From assembly GCA_032718475.1 (NCBI GenBank), contig JAUCBJ010000245.1, positions 1-63,022 of the forward strand: a stretch of DNA of 63,022 nucleotides, in the 5' to 3' direction. Source of the DNA: Nemertoderma westbladi. Lineage: Eukaryota; Xenacoelomorpha; Nemertodermatida; Nemertodermatidae. Both the position numbers and the translations under genes were made by a program. A model generated the notes under the pieces. That model searched no databases. It worked only from the letters and a program-made list of their open reading frames with translations, and was not told the DNA's origin. Below are positions 1-11,124 of the stretch, piece after piece. Within the stretch, counting starts at the first letter, position 1. Each line of letters begins with the position of its first letter.

Positions 1-350
1 AGTGTTTAATGACCATCTGACACCAACAGTATTGATTCGCGTCGTTGCCTTGCCTTCAACCAATCGTTGCTTATCACCTACGCGTAGCCTAACCTCAATC
101 GACCGACCGACCGACCGACCGACCGACTGAATGCTGTTGACACTACTAACGACGACGTGGCCATCTACACGCACCACCACACATATACCCCACCCAATAG
201 TATATCGATTGCCAACTCAACGATTTACCCACCGCTAGCTAGTGCTACTCTTCGACGGCCGTCGCCAAACCAACCAACCAACCAGCCTACCAGTCCAGCA
301 GTATGATACATGAAATTCCGCCACGTTCCAGCTACACGTATACGAACATT
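1..350 (+). repeat. Left terminal inverted repeat of the Polinton
   Basis: Bases 1-95 match the reverse complement of the right end almost perfectly, with small changes near 20 and 73. After a stretch that differs by indels, matching resumes around the GACGACGTGGCCATCTACAC block (about 151-170) and again at 301-350. A (GACC)n tract at 101-127 occupies a place where the right TIR holds other sequence. TIRs of this size are the presumed replication origins for protein-primed synthesis. Confidence 0.9.
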
Positions 351-664
351 TCCATAGTTAGTCAACCTAACCGATCCCACAGCATCTGTGCCATATTGAA
401 AGGCTACCACTAACATTATACTGTGCGTTTTTATTATAATAATTATTGATTATTACACACAACCCTATGATTCATATTCTTTCACGTATTTCCTATCCAC
501 GTAACCAACCAACCATTCATCCACGTTGCACCCCATCTCTTTTCTTATTCGTCGATGATTATGACATGTCTCATCTCTTCTTCGTTGACTATGCCACATC
601 GCAAATTTATATATAACTGAATGTTTTTAATAAAATTCATCACTTGTAATCTTCATGGTAATAT

Positions 665-990
665 ATTGATACCATATCTAATTTTTTTTTTGTTCTCACT
701 CTGAAATTGTGTTATTTCCTTAATAATTTCTTCATTATCTTACTCGTTGTATATTCGTTAGTCGGAAACACTCAAATAAATGATACTGTTTCCCACATTG
801 GGTTTCTAAACGTAATTATTTAACTCACAGGAAATCGCATTTTCAAGAATATTATTATTATTGTTTACAATTTTCTTCACATGAAGATTTCATGTGACAA
901 TTAAAACAATTATATTCTTGAAAATGTGATTTCAAGTGAGTTAAATAATTTCGTTTAACACAATTTTAGAGTGAGAACTATGGTGTCAAT
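665..990. repeat. Large imperfect foldback between left TIR and first gene
   Basis: The 351-1057 interval has no credible gene but holds a long inverted repeat. The inner arms 815-852 and 912-949 are 38 nt each and differ at only about three positions. Outer segments also pair: 692-705 with 964-978, and ATTGATACCATA at 665-676 with 979-990. A short direct repeat (TATCACTTGTAAT-like, near 640-654 and 1017-1029) lies just outside the foldback. It may be a decayed MITE or an upstream structural element of the transposon. Confidence 0.7.
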
Positions 991-1039
991 TTATTACAGC
1001 GATACGGTTTAAAATTTATCACTTGTAATATTTTTCGTA

Positions 1040-1057
1040 TTTATTATTATTATTATT
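1040..1057 (+). promoter_or_regulatory. (TTA)n tract abutting a start codon
   Basis: An uninterrupted TTA repeat runs directly into the ATG of the PC4-like gene. Similar TTA/TAA tracts lie at or just before the starts of pPolB, one penton-like gene and the ATPase. The role is unknown; it could be an AT-rich promoter or leader. Confidence 0.3.
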
Positions 1058-2122
1058 ATGGCCTTAACGCAAAAAACCGGAGCAGCAAATAGCTGGAAAT
1101 TTACTTACAATAAATATACTTGTACCGTCGTTCACAGCAAGTATTTTATTGTGGAATCTCAGGAGGACAACGAATCAATTTGTTTTTCCCATCAAGATAC
1201 CCGCTATTTGTTAGACATTCTAGAAACAACCAACAACAACCAACATCAATCCAGACCAGCAATTATACCAGGTAGGATATATCCAACTCTTCGTTTTGCG
1301 CGGGGAAATTTGAATATTTCCATCAACCCCACATCGGGTGATGTTTACGTTCAGAAACAAGGCAAATGTAAAGTTCTCAACAAAGCTTTTACTGAAGTTC
1401 TAATTCAATACAGAGGGAAATTATTGCAATTTCTCTCTCCACCGCTAGAGATTATTAGCGATCAATTCTACATTGAATTATCAAATCCAGAGTTTATTGG
1501 ATTTGTAACAGCTTTTAAAGGAACCAACTATGTTGGCTTATGGAAAATCAGCCTCAGATACGCTGATAGTGTTGGTTTTAACTATTATACGGGTTTCAAT
1601 TTGTCAAAACAGGAACTAACCGTTTTGTTGCGAGAGTGGGACAACCAAGTCGATGAAACAGACAAGCATCTTTTTGATAAAAATATCATTCAATTATCAG
1701 ACCGGCTCAAAATGATTAAAACCAATAATAAAAAAATTATTATCACCAACACCGATAATTCTACTGAAGTAGGTGCCGGCGGAAATTCTATTGAGTTGCA
1801 TTACTTGAATGATAAAGCCCATATTAGTTTTCTCAAAGAATCGATGGATGGCGTTTCTCTTACTGAAGCCCATGTTGACGGTTTTGTCCTTTTGGATAAA
1901 CCTAAAGCATTCGTAGAGATCCCATCACCTAATCCGGATGTTGAAGAGAGTTGCTCTCAACCGCAACAGGTCTTTCCTGAAATATTACCTCGGAAGCCAA
2001 GATCATCGAGTAAATTTACCAACGCATCACCTGCAAAGAAACAGAAAGTTGTCAGTAACCCAGTTCTAGTAGAGCCTGTTACTAATTCTCCATGGAAACC
2101 AGATTATTATCCTAATATGTAA
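1058..2122 (+). CDS. PC4/Whirly-like repeat protein, putative ssDNA-binding protein
   Basis: This 354-aa ORF is the first rightward gene of the Polinton. Several segments resemble the beta-strand/beta-strand/helix pattern of PC4-like (Whirly-fold) ssDNA-binding domains: about residues 13-55, 80-118, 158-193 (best, with KISLRYADS followed by a TGFNLSKQEL-type strand and helix) and 246-280. The C-terminal third is low-complexity and proline/serine-rich, with a basic PAKKQKV stretch near residue 326 that looks like a nuclear localisation signal. By position next to pPolB, a role in binding displaced single strands during protein-primed replication, or in transcription, is plausible. The fold call rests on pattern only, with no diagnostic catalytic residues. 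The ATG at 1058 follows the TTA tract directly and no earlier in-frame ATG is evident. Confidence 0.5.
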   Translation: MALTQKTGAANSWKFTYNKYTCTVVHSKYFIVESQEDNESICFSHQDTRYLLDILETTNNNQHQSRPAIIPGRIYPTLRFARGNLNISINPTSGDVYVQKQGKCKVLNKAFTEVLIQYRGKLLQFLSPPLEIISDQFYIELSNPEFIGFVTAFKGTNYVGLWKISLRYADSVGFNYYTGFNLSKQELTVLLREWDNQVDETDKHLFDKNIIQLSDRLKMIKTNNKKIIITNTDNSTEVGAGGNSIELHYLNDKAHISFLKESMDGVSLTEAHVDGFVLLDKPKAFVEIPSPNPDVEESCSQPQQVFPEILPRKPRSSSKFTNASPAKKQKVVSNPVLVEPVTNSPWKPDYYPNM

Positions 2123-2276
2123 ACCTAATCATAAGTTAAACTCTTTGCGGTTTTCAATAGTCATAAGCGATTGGTGATTGGTGATTGGTTTAAAATTATT
2201 TCCCTCGCTAGCATATAAATGTTTAGATATAGTCAATATCATATCGTTTCATTTTATTTTAATCTTTGGACATATT

Positions 2277-2300
2277 TTATTATTATTATTATTATTATTT
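2277..2300 (+). promoter_or_regulatory. (TTA)n tract upstream of pPolB
   Basis: The tract lies about 20 bp before the pPolB ATG. A TATA-like CATATAAAT sits some 60 bp upstream (near 2212), so the 196-bp gap between the first two genes probably holds the promoter. Confidence 0.3.
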
Positions 2301-2318
2301 ATCTAAACAAACTTCAAC

Positions 2319-4139
2319 ATGGATAAAATAACAATATGTTGTTCATTCTGTCATATGAATGTAACTAGACATAATTATTTACGCCACCTACGCTCGCATT
2401 TTGAAAGTTATTCTTGTTTTAAGTGTCATGTCGTGACTTCATGCAGCGAAATTTGTAAACGACATGAATCAACTACTGGTTGTAAAGAAATGGAGTTCCG
2501 CACCTATCAATTGACTTGTTCTACCTGTAATAAAGAGTATACATATGAGAATTATATACGACACGATTGTCACTTGAAATGTTACTACACAAGAAAGCGT
2601 AAATTTCCGCAACATAAAAATATAATATCCAGAAAAAACTTAAGGGTGGCTCTTGGTACATGCGCAACAATTTTTACGCGGGAACAAGAAGCTCACGATA
2701 ATCGTCTTGAAATTTATGTCCACGACCTCCCAACTTCTAGAGATTATCCCGATGTAGAAACAGCATTAGCGCAAATTCGAGGTAATATTCTTCAGTTAAT
2801 ATTAGATAGATTGAAAGAAATGAATGTTCTTAGATTGTGGTTAGGTCTAAATGTATTAATGTACAGATCACATTTTTCAGAAGGTGAGCAATTGGAAACC
2901 TTTTATTTTAATTCTTCCGGTGGTGCTATTAATACTGTAGATTCATCGCAAAGTTTTGACACATGGTTTGAGTATGTGGTGGAAAATATATTACAAAAAA
3001 TAGCCATCTTTAACACACGTGGTTCGGGGTGGCGTATTAAATCTTTATTAAGGGTTGAAATTAAATTAGCTGAATCTAAGTGTAGGTCGTTACTATATAA
3101 GGGGCATGGATATATGGAATTACCTAAGGCTCTATCAGGTAAACAGTGTGTTATAAATGTACAATCGGCTGATAATGACTGTTTTAAATGGGCAATTATA
3201 TCTGCAAAATTTGGTAGCAAAGTGAAAAACAACAAACAGCGCACTTCGTCGTACAAAAATTATATGAGTCATTTCATTTTTGACAATGGGAAAAATGATT
3301 ATCCAACAGAGTGGCAGTTAGCGATTAAACTTTTTGAAAAACAAAATTCAAAATATATAATTAATTTACTATGTTGGAATAACGACAACAAACGCACCCC
3401 CGTATCTATATTAAGACAACCTCCGTTTAGTAAAATTACACCCGATAAACAGTTATTAAATATATTACTTGTAGTAAAAAATAACAATGTACCTAAACTG
3501 AATCATTATGTTTGCATAACTAACCTGAATCGATTGCTGAATACGAGAGCTCTTCATATCGGGAATAGGAAATATTGCGAAAGGTGTTTGGCTCATTTTT
3601 TTCGTGCGGAAGTTCTTCATCGACACCGTCTCGCCTGCTACCAAGGAAGAAGTCAGCGAGAGACACTACCTAATAAAAAAAGAACACACATTAGTTTTAC
3701 AAATTTAGATAGAACCTTAACCCCATTGTTTGTCACCTACTTTGATATAGAATGTATCTTACAACCGTCAGTTAATAATCAAATTATACAGGAGCATATA
3801 CCGTGTGCTGTGAGTTATTTAATTGTTCCCAATACTGAATTAATTGATGCTCCAAAATGTCATTTGAAAACATTCGTAAAGTCAAATAATAATAATAATA
3901 ATTGTATTCAAGATTTCTTAGATTCATTATATACTGATTTAACTGAATTATGTTGTTGGTCAGAAATATACACGCATAAAACTATTTCATTTACTAATAT
4001 TGATTTTGTAAATTTTGAACAAGCAAAATTTTGTTTTTATTGTAATGTTACTTTAAATAATAATGTAGGGAAAAACAGACATCATTCACATATTACAGGT
4101 AAATATATTGCGGCAGCCTGTAATAGTTGTAACCGAAGT
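2319..4139 (+). pseudogene. pPolB: Protein-primed family B DNA polymerase, 5' part (interrupted)
   Basis: This is the N-terminal 607 codons of the Polinton polymerase. A C2H2-like zinc finger (C8, C11, H23, H27) and further Cys pairs open the protein. A region typical of large Polinton/viral polymerases follows near residues 230-300 (GSGW, then LPKAL, then a DCFKWAI block). The exonuclease I motif is at residues 475-479 (FDIEC, with D476 and E478). A Cys/His segment with HHSHITGK and paired Cys follows. The BEL/Pao element begins at 4140, and the open frame runs on into the LTR for 18 codons to a stop at 4193, so the native gene is cut between ExoI and ExoII. The remainder starts at 21348. 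The frame is otherwise undamaged. Confidence 0.92.
4135..4139. repeat. Target-site duplication GAAGT (left copy)
   Basis: GAAGT precedes the left LTR and recurs at 21348-21352 right after the right LTR. Five bp is the usual duplication length for BEL/Pao elements. It lies in pPolB coding sequence. Confidence 0.85.
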
Positions 4140-4267
4140 TATAGAATTATATTCTCTAAATGCCATGGATTTTCAAAATTTTATTTTATTTGAATTAACT
4201 TTGTTAAAAGATTACATTAAGTCCTCATTTGTATTTGCTATATCTATTTGTACGATGATTAGTCAAG

Positions 4268-4345
4268 TGGTTCAGTAGCTCAGTCGGTAGAGCGTTGGAA
4301 ATTATATGTAGTGTGTATTGAGTTCGAATCCTAGTAGGTGTGAAT
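4268..4345 (+). other. tRNA-like sequence with Pol III A and B boxes in the left LTR
   Basis: TAGCTCAGTCGG (4276-4287) fits the A-box consensus and lies in a perfect 4-bp D-stem. GTTCGAATCC (4322-4331) fits the B box, at normal tRNA spacing. The acceptor and T stems pair poorly, so it is a degenerate tRNA or SINE head, not a working tRNA gene. The right LTR has the same block at 19604-19680. Confidence 0.65.
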
Positions 4346-4559
4346 TATTTTTTGTGCAGAATTTCAACTCATTTAAATTGACCGCTACAAATTAATTGCA
4401 TTTGCTCGAAGTAAGGTTAACCAATGAGACTGTAGTTATTAGATTGTAACCAATGTCGTACGAGTTATATATTTGCTGGACCAATAGCTATCTTTAAAAA
4501 CCTGTTAGAACTCATAGAACAATCAAGAATTTTCTCGATTGATTGCGGCACAAATTTGG

Positions 4560-4568
4560 TATAAAAGG
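4560..4568 (+). promoter_or_regulatory. TATA box of the BEL/Pao LTR
   Basis: TATAAAAGG is followed about 25-30 bp later by TTAGTTCACTAC, a plausible initiator. The right LTR copy is at 19896-19904. Confidence 0.55.
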
Positions 4569-4650
4569 TGCGATTTTGTTCATTAGTTCACTACACACTT
4601 CAATCACTATTACTTCTGTTTATTGTATAATAGTTATTGTTTGATTTTGT

Positions 4651-4656
4651 AATAAA
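4651..4656 (+). terminator. Polyadenylation signal of the BEL/Pao LTR
   Basis: AATAAA lies about 60 bp after the predicted start site and is followed by a T/G-containing stretch. With the TATA box it brackets a short R region. The right LTR copy is at 19987-19992. Confidence 0.4.
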
Positions 4657-6004
4657 AGTTAGAAATACTTGTCACATCTGCCCTTTTCTATCTGTTTTAC
4701 TATGCTTCACCACGGTGAACCCAACTAAGGGACAGGATGGCTGGCTAAACATCGGGCCACAGCAATGAACGGGAACATCTAAGGAATGTACGCAGGAGAC
4801 AACCCGCAATATCACTCTTAGTTATTCGCCTGAAAGGATAGACAGCGTTCGATGCCTTGCTACCTAAGTATAAGACCAAAGATCGAAGGTAGAGGTAGTG
4901 ACACGCTGTACGCCTAAAATTACATCTAGGGACTGTACTGTTTTAATTCAGGAAAAAACCGCAGTAGACCTTCATATTCCTACGGGGGGAGAGCAGGCAG
5001 AGATACTAGTACGCAGATAGGACGTAGGCACACCGGTACAAGGCATACACATTGGTAGGGTGCAGCAAACTGTACGCCTAACTCTTGCTAAGTACAGGTG
5101 CGTCTGTGACTATTTGTAGTACAACGGTGTCCATTGCATTAGAACTTGTAGGCTAGGAGGGTTGCTGTGTTTCACCTGAATTAGGATTGTACCGTTCAGG
5201 CGGTAGGGCAGTTTACGACTAGGCGCAAATAAATTGAGGCTATTTAGGGATACTAACATCTACCGTGTCCCCGCCGACATCCTGATAGGAAGTTACCAAG
5301 CCCACCTAGGTAACCAAAATTCTAGATAGGACGCCAGGCTAGCTATTAGTAACCGTACGCCTACTGTAGTAAACTAACATATTTCTTCTTAGTATTAGGG
5401 ACCTGGTAAATTAAAATTGCCGAATTCTGGGCGTAGTATTAACCTTATGCCTGAATTTGAGTCCTGGAAATACGCAAGAGGGGAAGGAGCCTTATCATTC
5501 GTGAGTATTGGACCTACAAGTTACAAAATTAGAATATTCGTAAAATGCACACCGTACCCAGTAATTATATATATGAAGGAGCAAAACTGATTTTGACGGT
5601 TCAGAATTAACACACGCGCGTTAGAAATTATTTACACCTCAAAATATATAAAATTAACTTTTGTCCGTACTGCGCTTTGCCCGCTAGTTAGACATCTCCA
5701 GATCTCTGCACCTAGCTAGCGTCCTTTTCGCCCAACCATATAAATCACATCGCGGCAAAGTATACGAGCCCCTTAGTCCGTCAGTGAGTCAGCCTGATTT
5801 TAGGATTCGCTGCGCGGGATTTTGTTTTATCGAAGTTTGTCTGTTCGTAGACTGTTTTCTGCCTCACCGGTTATAAGGGACCGATACTGCAATATATATT
5901 CGCTTACTTGGAGTTTACTGTTTTGGTGAGAAGGTCGGATTTATGATTTGATTCACAAACTTTACAGTAAGATATTGCAGGTATTGTTACTGTCTCTTCG
6001 AATA

Positions 6005-6817
6005 GTAGGAATATGTTTTACTGAACTATGGTTCGGTAGGACTAAAGTTATTCGAAAAATTTGTATTTTGAGGTAAAAGTTTATATTTGATTAGCTAAGT
6101 GCTAATTTTTTGAAATAAAATTTGATTTGAACCGCGTGTAAAATATTTTGGAATTTAATACCGGTGTTTAAAAGGGTTTAAATACCATATTGTACCGGTA
6201 CAAAATTTTCGTAAAAAGTAAAACCAAACTCTTTTGTTTTTCAGGATTCAGAACTCATTTCTAGACTGTAACGGGAGCAAGACCGTGTTTAGCAAGTTTG
6301 GGAGATAGATAACTCAACAACCTTGGTTGGGAAAATCGCACTTCATCCACAACGCTGGAAACGGAAAGGTTCACGTCCGGTTTGTATCTGGGAATCTGTT
6401 TTTCTGGAGAATTATTGGAGTGGGTGAGTTCGAAAAGTTGCATAAATAAGTTAGGCATTACCGTATTAGTTAAAATTATTGTGGGTTCCACTGTCTCAAG
6501 TATTTATGCATTCCGTACGATTTCTTTGTTTATTGCTGAATTAGTCCGTAATTATTTGTATTTGATTTATATTTTGATAACGCATATCGTTATCCGATTT
6601 ATTTGTTATAAAATTGGCCGCTAGGCTAATTTTATTATATACTTATTCCGTGACATTTATTTGCTGTAAAATTGGCCGTTTAGGCTAATTTTATCCATCT
6701 GCTATAAAATCGGCCGGTAGGCTAATTTTATATGACTGTAATTAGTACCGTTTAAATATAAATACGGTAAATTTGATACTTTGACACTCATATTTTACTT
6801 GACTTACAACTACCGAA
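6005..6817 (+). other. BEL/Pao 5' leader without a supported gene
   Basis: About 0.8 kb lies between the left LTR and the first ORF. It is AT-rich, with a repeated short phrase (AAAATTGGCCG..TAGGCTAATTTTA) at about 6611-6640, 6669-6694 and 6705-6732. An 80-codon open stretch at 6382-6624 has no recognisable features. Packaging or dimerisation signals would be expected here. Confidence 0.5.
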
Positions 6818-7045
6818 ATGAGTGATAAACAAGACTATACGAAGAATACACCTACCGACTATTACTCATGTGACGCGGATAAGTCAGCAGCGGAAGAACT
6901 ACAAGGGAAGACTCGCGAGCCTACCGAACCTACACCGTGTGCGTCACCAGTACATCCAACGGGAGTACCGGATGCCGTAGTACGAGGCGAGGACCGAGGA
7001 CTGAGGACCGAGGACCGAGGACTTTCTAACTGTTCCGCAACCTAG
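6818..7045 (+). CDS. Small ORF upstream of gag (possible shifted gag N-terminus)
   Basis: This 75-aa acidic, Thr/Pro-rich ORF ends 17 bp before the gag ATG in another frame. Its end contains five units of a 7-bp repeat (GAGGACC/GAGGACT, 6989-7023), whose copy number could have shifted the frame, so this may be the true Gag N-terminus. It contains one copy of the 20-bp interspersed motif (6906-6925). Not recognised as a known domain. Confidence 0.35.
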   Translation: MSDKQDYTKNTPTDYYSCDADKSAAEELQGKTREPTEPTPCASPVHPTGVPDAVVRGEDRGLRTEDRGLSNCSAT

Positions 7046-7061
7046 ATATAGGGAAACGGAC

Positions 7062-9981
7062 ATGGTAAGTTCAGTAGGAAGCCAGGAGAGTGTGGTTAGA
7101 AGCGTCGGAGGCTACATGGCGCATATTACCAGGAGTATTGGGGAAGGCCAACGCATATTAGGCGAGCTAACCGCTCCGATGTCTCGGTTTGAGTTCTACA
7201 CCCTCCAGGTTAGAGTACAAAGTAGAGTACATAAGTCCGTAGATAATCTAATTGGTCTACAAGATCTAGCTAGACAGAGACAGGACGTGGATACTCAACT
7301 TAGAATCCTCGAGAAACTAATGATCGCTAGAGAGAAACTGATTCAGTTTAAGTCGACGATTAGGCAGATACAACAGGAACAAGCGGACCAGTTGTTAGGT
7401 GAGTCAGTTTTGGACGAATTATTGCAGCCCGAGGAAGAACAGGAACTGTACCGACTGGATGGACAATTGAAACATCTGACGGACCACTTACGTATGTGCG
7501 GCGAAGACGTCGGCGATTTGGAAACCGTGCCGGAATATACGAGGGAAACTTCACCCGTACAAATCGAATCGGCACCGGGAATACTGGACCAAACGTTAGT
7601 GAGTATTCGCAGCGAAATTGGCGAGATAAGTATAGTGATGTCAGAAATTTCCAGACAGCAACAACAGCATTATAGACAACAACGGGAAGTTGAGGAACAA
7701 GCTCAACTGTTGACGGCACAAGCGGCGGTAGAAGAAGAAAAACTACGCGTTGCAAATGTTGCGAGAATCTCTCATCTGCAAGAACAAGCTGAGTTGGAAG
7801 CAGCCGAAATGGAAAGGCTAGAGTTGGACATTGCACAACAAGCGGCAGCGGCCGAGTTAGAGCGACAAGCGGCAGCAGCAGCGGCCGAGCTAGAGCGACA
7901 AAGGTTAGTTTCAGAAGCGAGAGCCGAGATGAAAAAACGGCAAATAAAGGCTCAATCAGCTATACGACAAGCGGAGTTCGAGGCGCAACAACAACAGACG
8001 GAACAACGCGAGAAAGAAGTTAAACTTCATTTCGAACTCGAGAAGAAGGCAAGAGAATTAGCCAACGCGAAGGAAGATCTGGATCTACAAGCCCGCGATC
8101 AATCGATGAGATCTCGAGATGGACACGATCTAGACCAGTTAGAGGTAAGGCACCGCCAAATTCAGGAACGAATGAAGGAAGGAAGTGTAGGGGCACCTGG
8201 GCGAGAAAGACAATTGGTTAAAGACTTATGTCAAAGATTCCCTCAAGTAACTCCTATGTTTGTACCGATTACGACTAAGGAACCTGTTTCGATTGCTGGT
8301 AGTAGTAATATTTCTCCTATCCATGGTGCGACGGAACACAGGTTTGTTATTCCGGACAAGTTTACACCGCCAAGAGCAACATCGTCGCCCATTCTGAAAG
8401 TCAAGGTAAGTAACCCACCGATTACAGATCGTAGTAGTTTGTTGACCGGACCTGCACTACTGACGACAAAACGGGTGAGTCCACCTTCGACACCAAAACT
8501 CGTTACGCACTACACGTACCCAATGACGTTTAGGCCTACAAAGCCTTTGGATTCAAACGCTGTCGTCCGACCACCGTTTAATCAGTTTACATCGCAATCT
8601 ACGACTTCGAGGAAGACTTATGAGCCTACCGAACAACGGAGACCAGTGGATACGCGACCGTTTAATCAGTTTACATCGCAATCTACGACTTCGAGGAAGA
8701 CTTGTGAGCCTACCGAACAACGGAGAACAGTGGACGATGTTCCAAAACGGAATGTTAGAATTCGAACGACACAACGGACGCGAGCACGTCAACCACCGTA
8801 TCCAGGTGATAGTAGTACTTCGAGTGAATCGGATTACCCGAAACGCGAGGTATTTAGAACAGGAGCGGCCGACGAATATAAACGTGAGCGTTCAGATAAC
8901 TCCTTTATCGATAATCCTCCACAAAATACACCAACACAGAAAGCGTTACAACCAACAGACGTGATTAGTACGCAACAATTCGCCGATCTAATGCGACCAG
9001 TTGTAGATAAGTTGGCCCAGATAGAGGAACGTTTAGAGGAAACTCAAACTGATAGTTCGCGAGGTAACGAGTTCGAACACTCTAGACACCCGAAGCAGCA
9101 AAGAAAACAACCCTCGAGAAACACCTCGTATCAAGGAAAAGCGCCAAGACGAGAGAACATCAATTCGATTGCCAACCAAGGACGCGAAACTTTGAACGTG
9201 GCCGAGGAGATAGCGAAATTCGCAGCGAGACAAGTTTTACCGGTGCAACAACCACCGAAGTTTTCAGGTAACTCGAAACATTGGCACACTTTTGTGGACT
9301 ACATCGAAACCCAAATAGCAGCGTGCGCCTTTACATCGAGGGAGAAATTCAACTACCTGCTACAAACGCTGACGGGAGAACCGAAACGTCTAGCGGAAAC
9401 CTTTGTCGGTGTACCAGATGCCTTCGAACTAGCGTATGATCGCTTAACTTCGATTTACGGAGGTACCGTGAGTATGGCTAAGTCAGTGATAGAAGAACTC
9501 TGTAAGGGGGGGGGCTATAACAAAACCCGTTGACTTACTGAAATTAGCTGACGAGATTAAGAACGCCATTACTACACTACGCTCGATTGGACAACTTGAC
9601 TACGCGAACACTCCGACAGTCCTATTAAAAATAATAGGAAGATTACACCTTCGACTTCGTCGGGAGTGGCGAAAGATAGAATATCAGCGAGAAGAGAGAG
9701 GCGGATTCTTGAAGTTGGAAGACGTCTACTTACTAATATCCAGAGAGGTAGTAGTCGAGACGCGTTCGAACTACACGGACCAACATATCGTGGCGGAAGG
9801 AATAACATTACCATCCTCGAACCGACAAAAACCCCAAACAACATCCACCAAGACGGTTACTTACGCCACATCGACCGACACCCGACAATTTTCAGACAGT
9901 AATAAGGTATCCGCACCAATTGGAACCAAACAGATCCGACAGCAACTGAGCACAGACTTTAACGGTTACCTAAAGAGGTGA
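7062..9981 (+). pseudogene. gag: BEL/Pao Gag with DUF1759-type region, frameshifted
   Basis: An 823-codon frame (7062-9533) opens with a long, highly charged Glu/Gln/Ala/Arg coiled coil (about residues 15-370). A Pro/Ser/Thr-rich linker with an 84-bp (28-aa) tandem duplication follows (8574-8657 and 8658-8741). The C-terminal region starting PPKFSGNSKHWHTF matches the DUF1759 Gag-like domain of Pao elements. A run of nine Gs near 9506-9514 throws the frame; homology continues in a second frame to a stop at 9981. A sequencing or replication slip in the G run would explain this. Gag forms the particle and would normally lead into the zinc knuckle encoded at 11.2-11.4 kb. Confidence 0.82.
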
Positions 9982-11124
9982 GGTCTCTATAGGGGTGACC
10001 GTAGCAGGCGGCGGCAGACTCGTGAGGGTCTGGGGGCACGTTAAATCAAGTCTAAGTGCAAGGGAGATACTGAAGGCCCTCGTGTCTAACGAACCATGAA
10101 TTGCCATGGTGCCGTGGTACCGTCTAGTCGGCCTGTTGCCGTACTGCCAGTCCTGTACACAGTAGGGGTGGTGGCGTGGCGTGATTTGTGGCTCATGTGG
10201 CGTGAACTATGTTTTGTATGTGGGCGATCAGTGGCAGTTTGCTTGGGGCTTGGATGGTTCCATTGACCGTCAGCTGTTCCGTTTTTTTGATACTATATGT
10301 TATTGTCTCCATGTTCAGCTGATTTGGTCTTTGGTGGCATTGGAATAAACCGTCGGGTCTTGAGTTTTCTGTTGCTGTGGGTACGTGAGTACACGTGATT
10401 GTATGTGTGGCCACTGCGAGTGGGTATGGGAACCCTTGCCAGTTGGACAAGACGCCGCTGGTATTAGTAGGACCATACTTTACTGCGCCCCAGCATACTT
10501 TGTGCACACAAAGTTATTTTACCCTGTCGGTAAAATAAAGTACTCTCGATTTGCCTCCGATCGATACAATTTGTCCCTTCTGATTTTGACCCCGATTTTG
10601 TCTTTACCCGATTATGTCCTCTGTGTGTGCATGGTATGTGTCAGATTTTGTGTTTACCGTAGTGTACTTGATTTCGTGAACATCTGTTGAGTACACATGT
10701 ACAGGACGGGTAAGTGGTTACTTGTTCCTAGCTTTCGAGCTAGTCAATATTGTTTGTGGAACTTACTTCCCCTCAATATTGCCGGCGAGGCAGGTGAAAA
10801 CGTGTCAAAATTCCAATGTTGGGTAGCGGAAGCCCGCTTGGGACAAGACCGTCGGTTAGGCCCAAGGGCGACCTTGGTGCTCGATCGCTATCGACTGGTC
10901 CACCTGCCGGTTGACTCTTTGTTATACTTTGAGTTGGCTCAATGTACAGTCAGGCCACAGTAAGTTGACAGTAGCCGCCCATCTGGCTACACGTTCGACG
11001 AGCTGTGCTGGTGTGATCGGGGGACCGAAAACAGAACTCGGGAAGCATCAGGCCACCCTCCGGCCCGGTCTGATAATAACATCTGTCGGACTGGCCCCAG
11101 GGGTGGTGGAAACACGTCCGCCTC
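9982..11124 (+). other. Unassigned 1.1-kb segment between Gag and zinc knuckle
   Basis: This stretch separates two parts of what is one polyprotein in other BEL elements. It is richer in G and T on the + strand than its surroundings and has no recognisable coding domain on either strand; the open frames in it are short and unsupported. It includes a perfect 10-bp-arm hairpin (TTATTTTACC/GGTAAAATAA, about 10515-10539). It is likely an insertion or captured sequence. No LTRs or TIRs of its own are visible. Confidence 0.45.

Larger units (their letters stand above)
4140..6004 (+). repeat. Left LTR of the BEL/Pao element
   Basis: It runs from TATAGAATTA to CTTCGAATA and is 1865 bp, long for this superfamily. 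It holds tRNA-like boxes near its start, a TATA box at 4560 and an AATAAA at 4651. This suggests a short U3/R and an unusually long (about 1.3 kb) U5-like remainder. No convincing primer-binding site is recognisable just after 6004. Confidence 0.9.

Noticed and set aside
4268-4345. A functional tRNA gene in the LTR
   Set aside because: Only the boxes and D-stem are good; acceptor and T stems do not pair, so it is reported as tRNA-like only.
6382-6624. 80-aa ORF in the BEL/Pao leader
   Set aside because: No domain, no coding bias beyond AT-rich hydrophobic codons, and placed in the untranslated leader.
7360-7836. 158-aa minus-strand ORF inside gag
   Set aside because: Antisense to the coiled-coil coding sequence with no features of its own.
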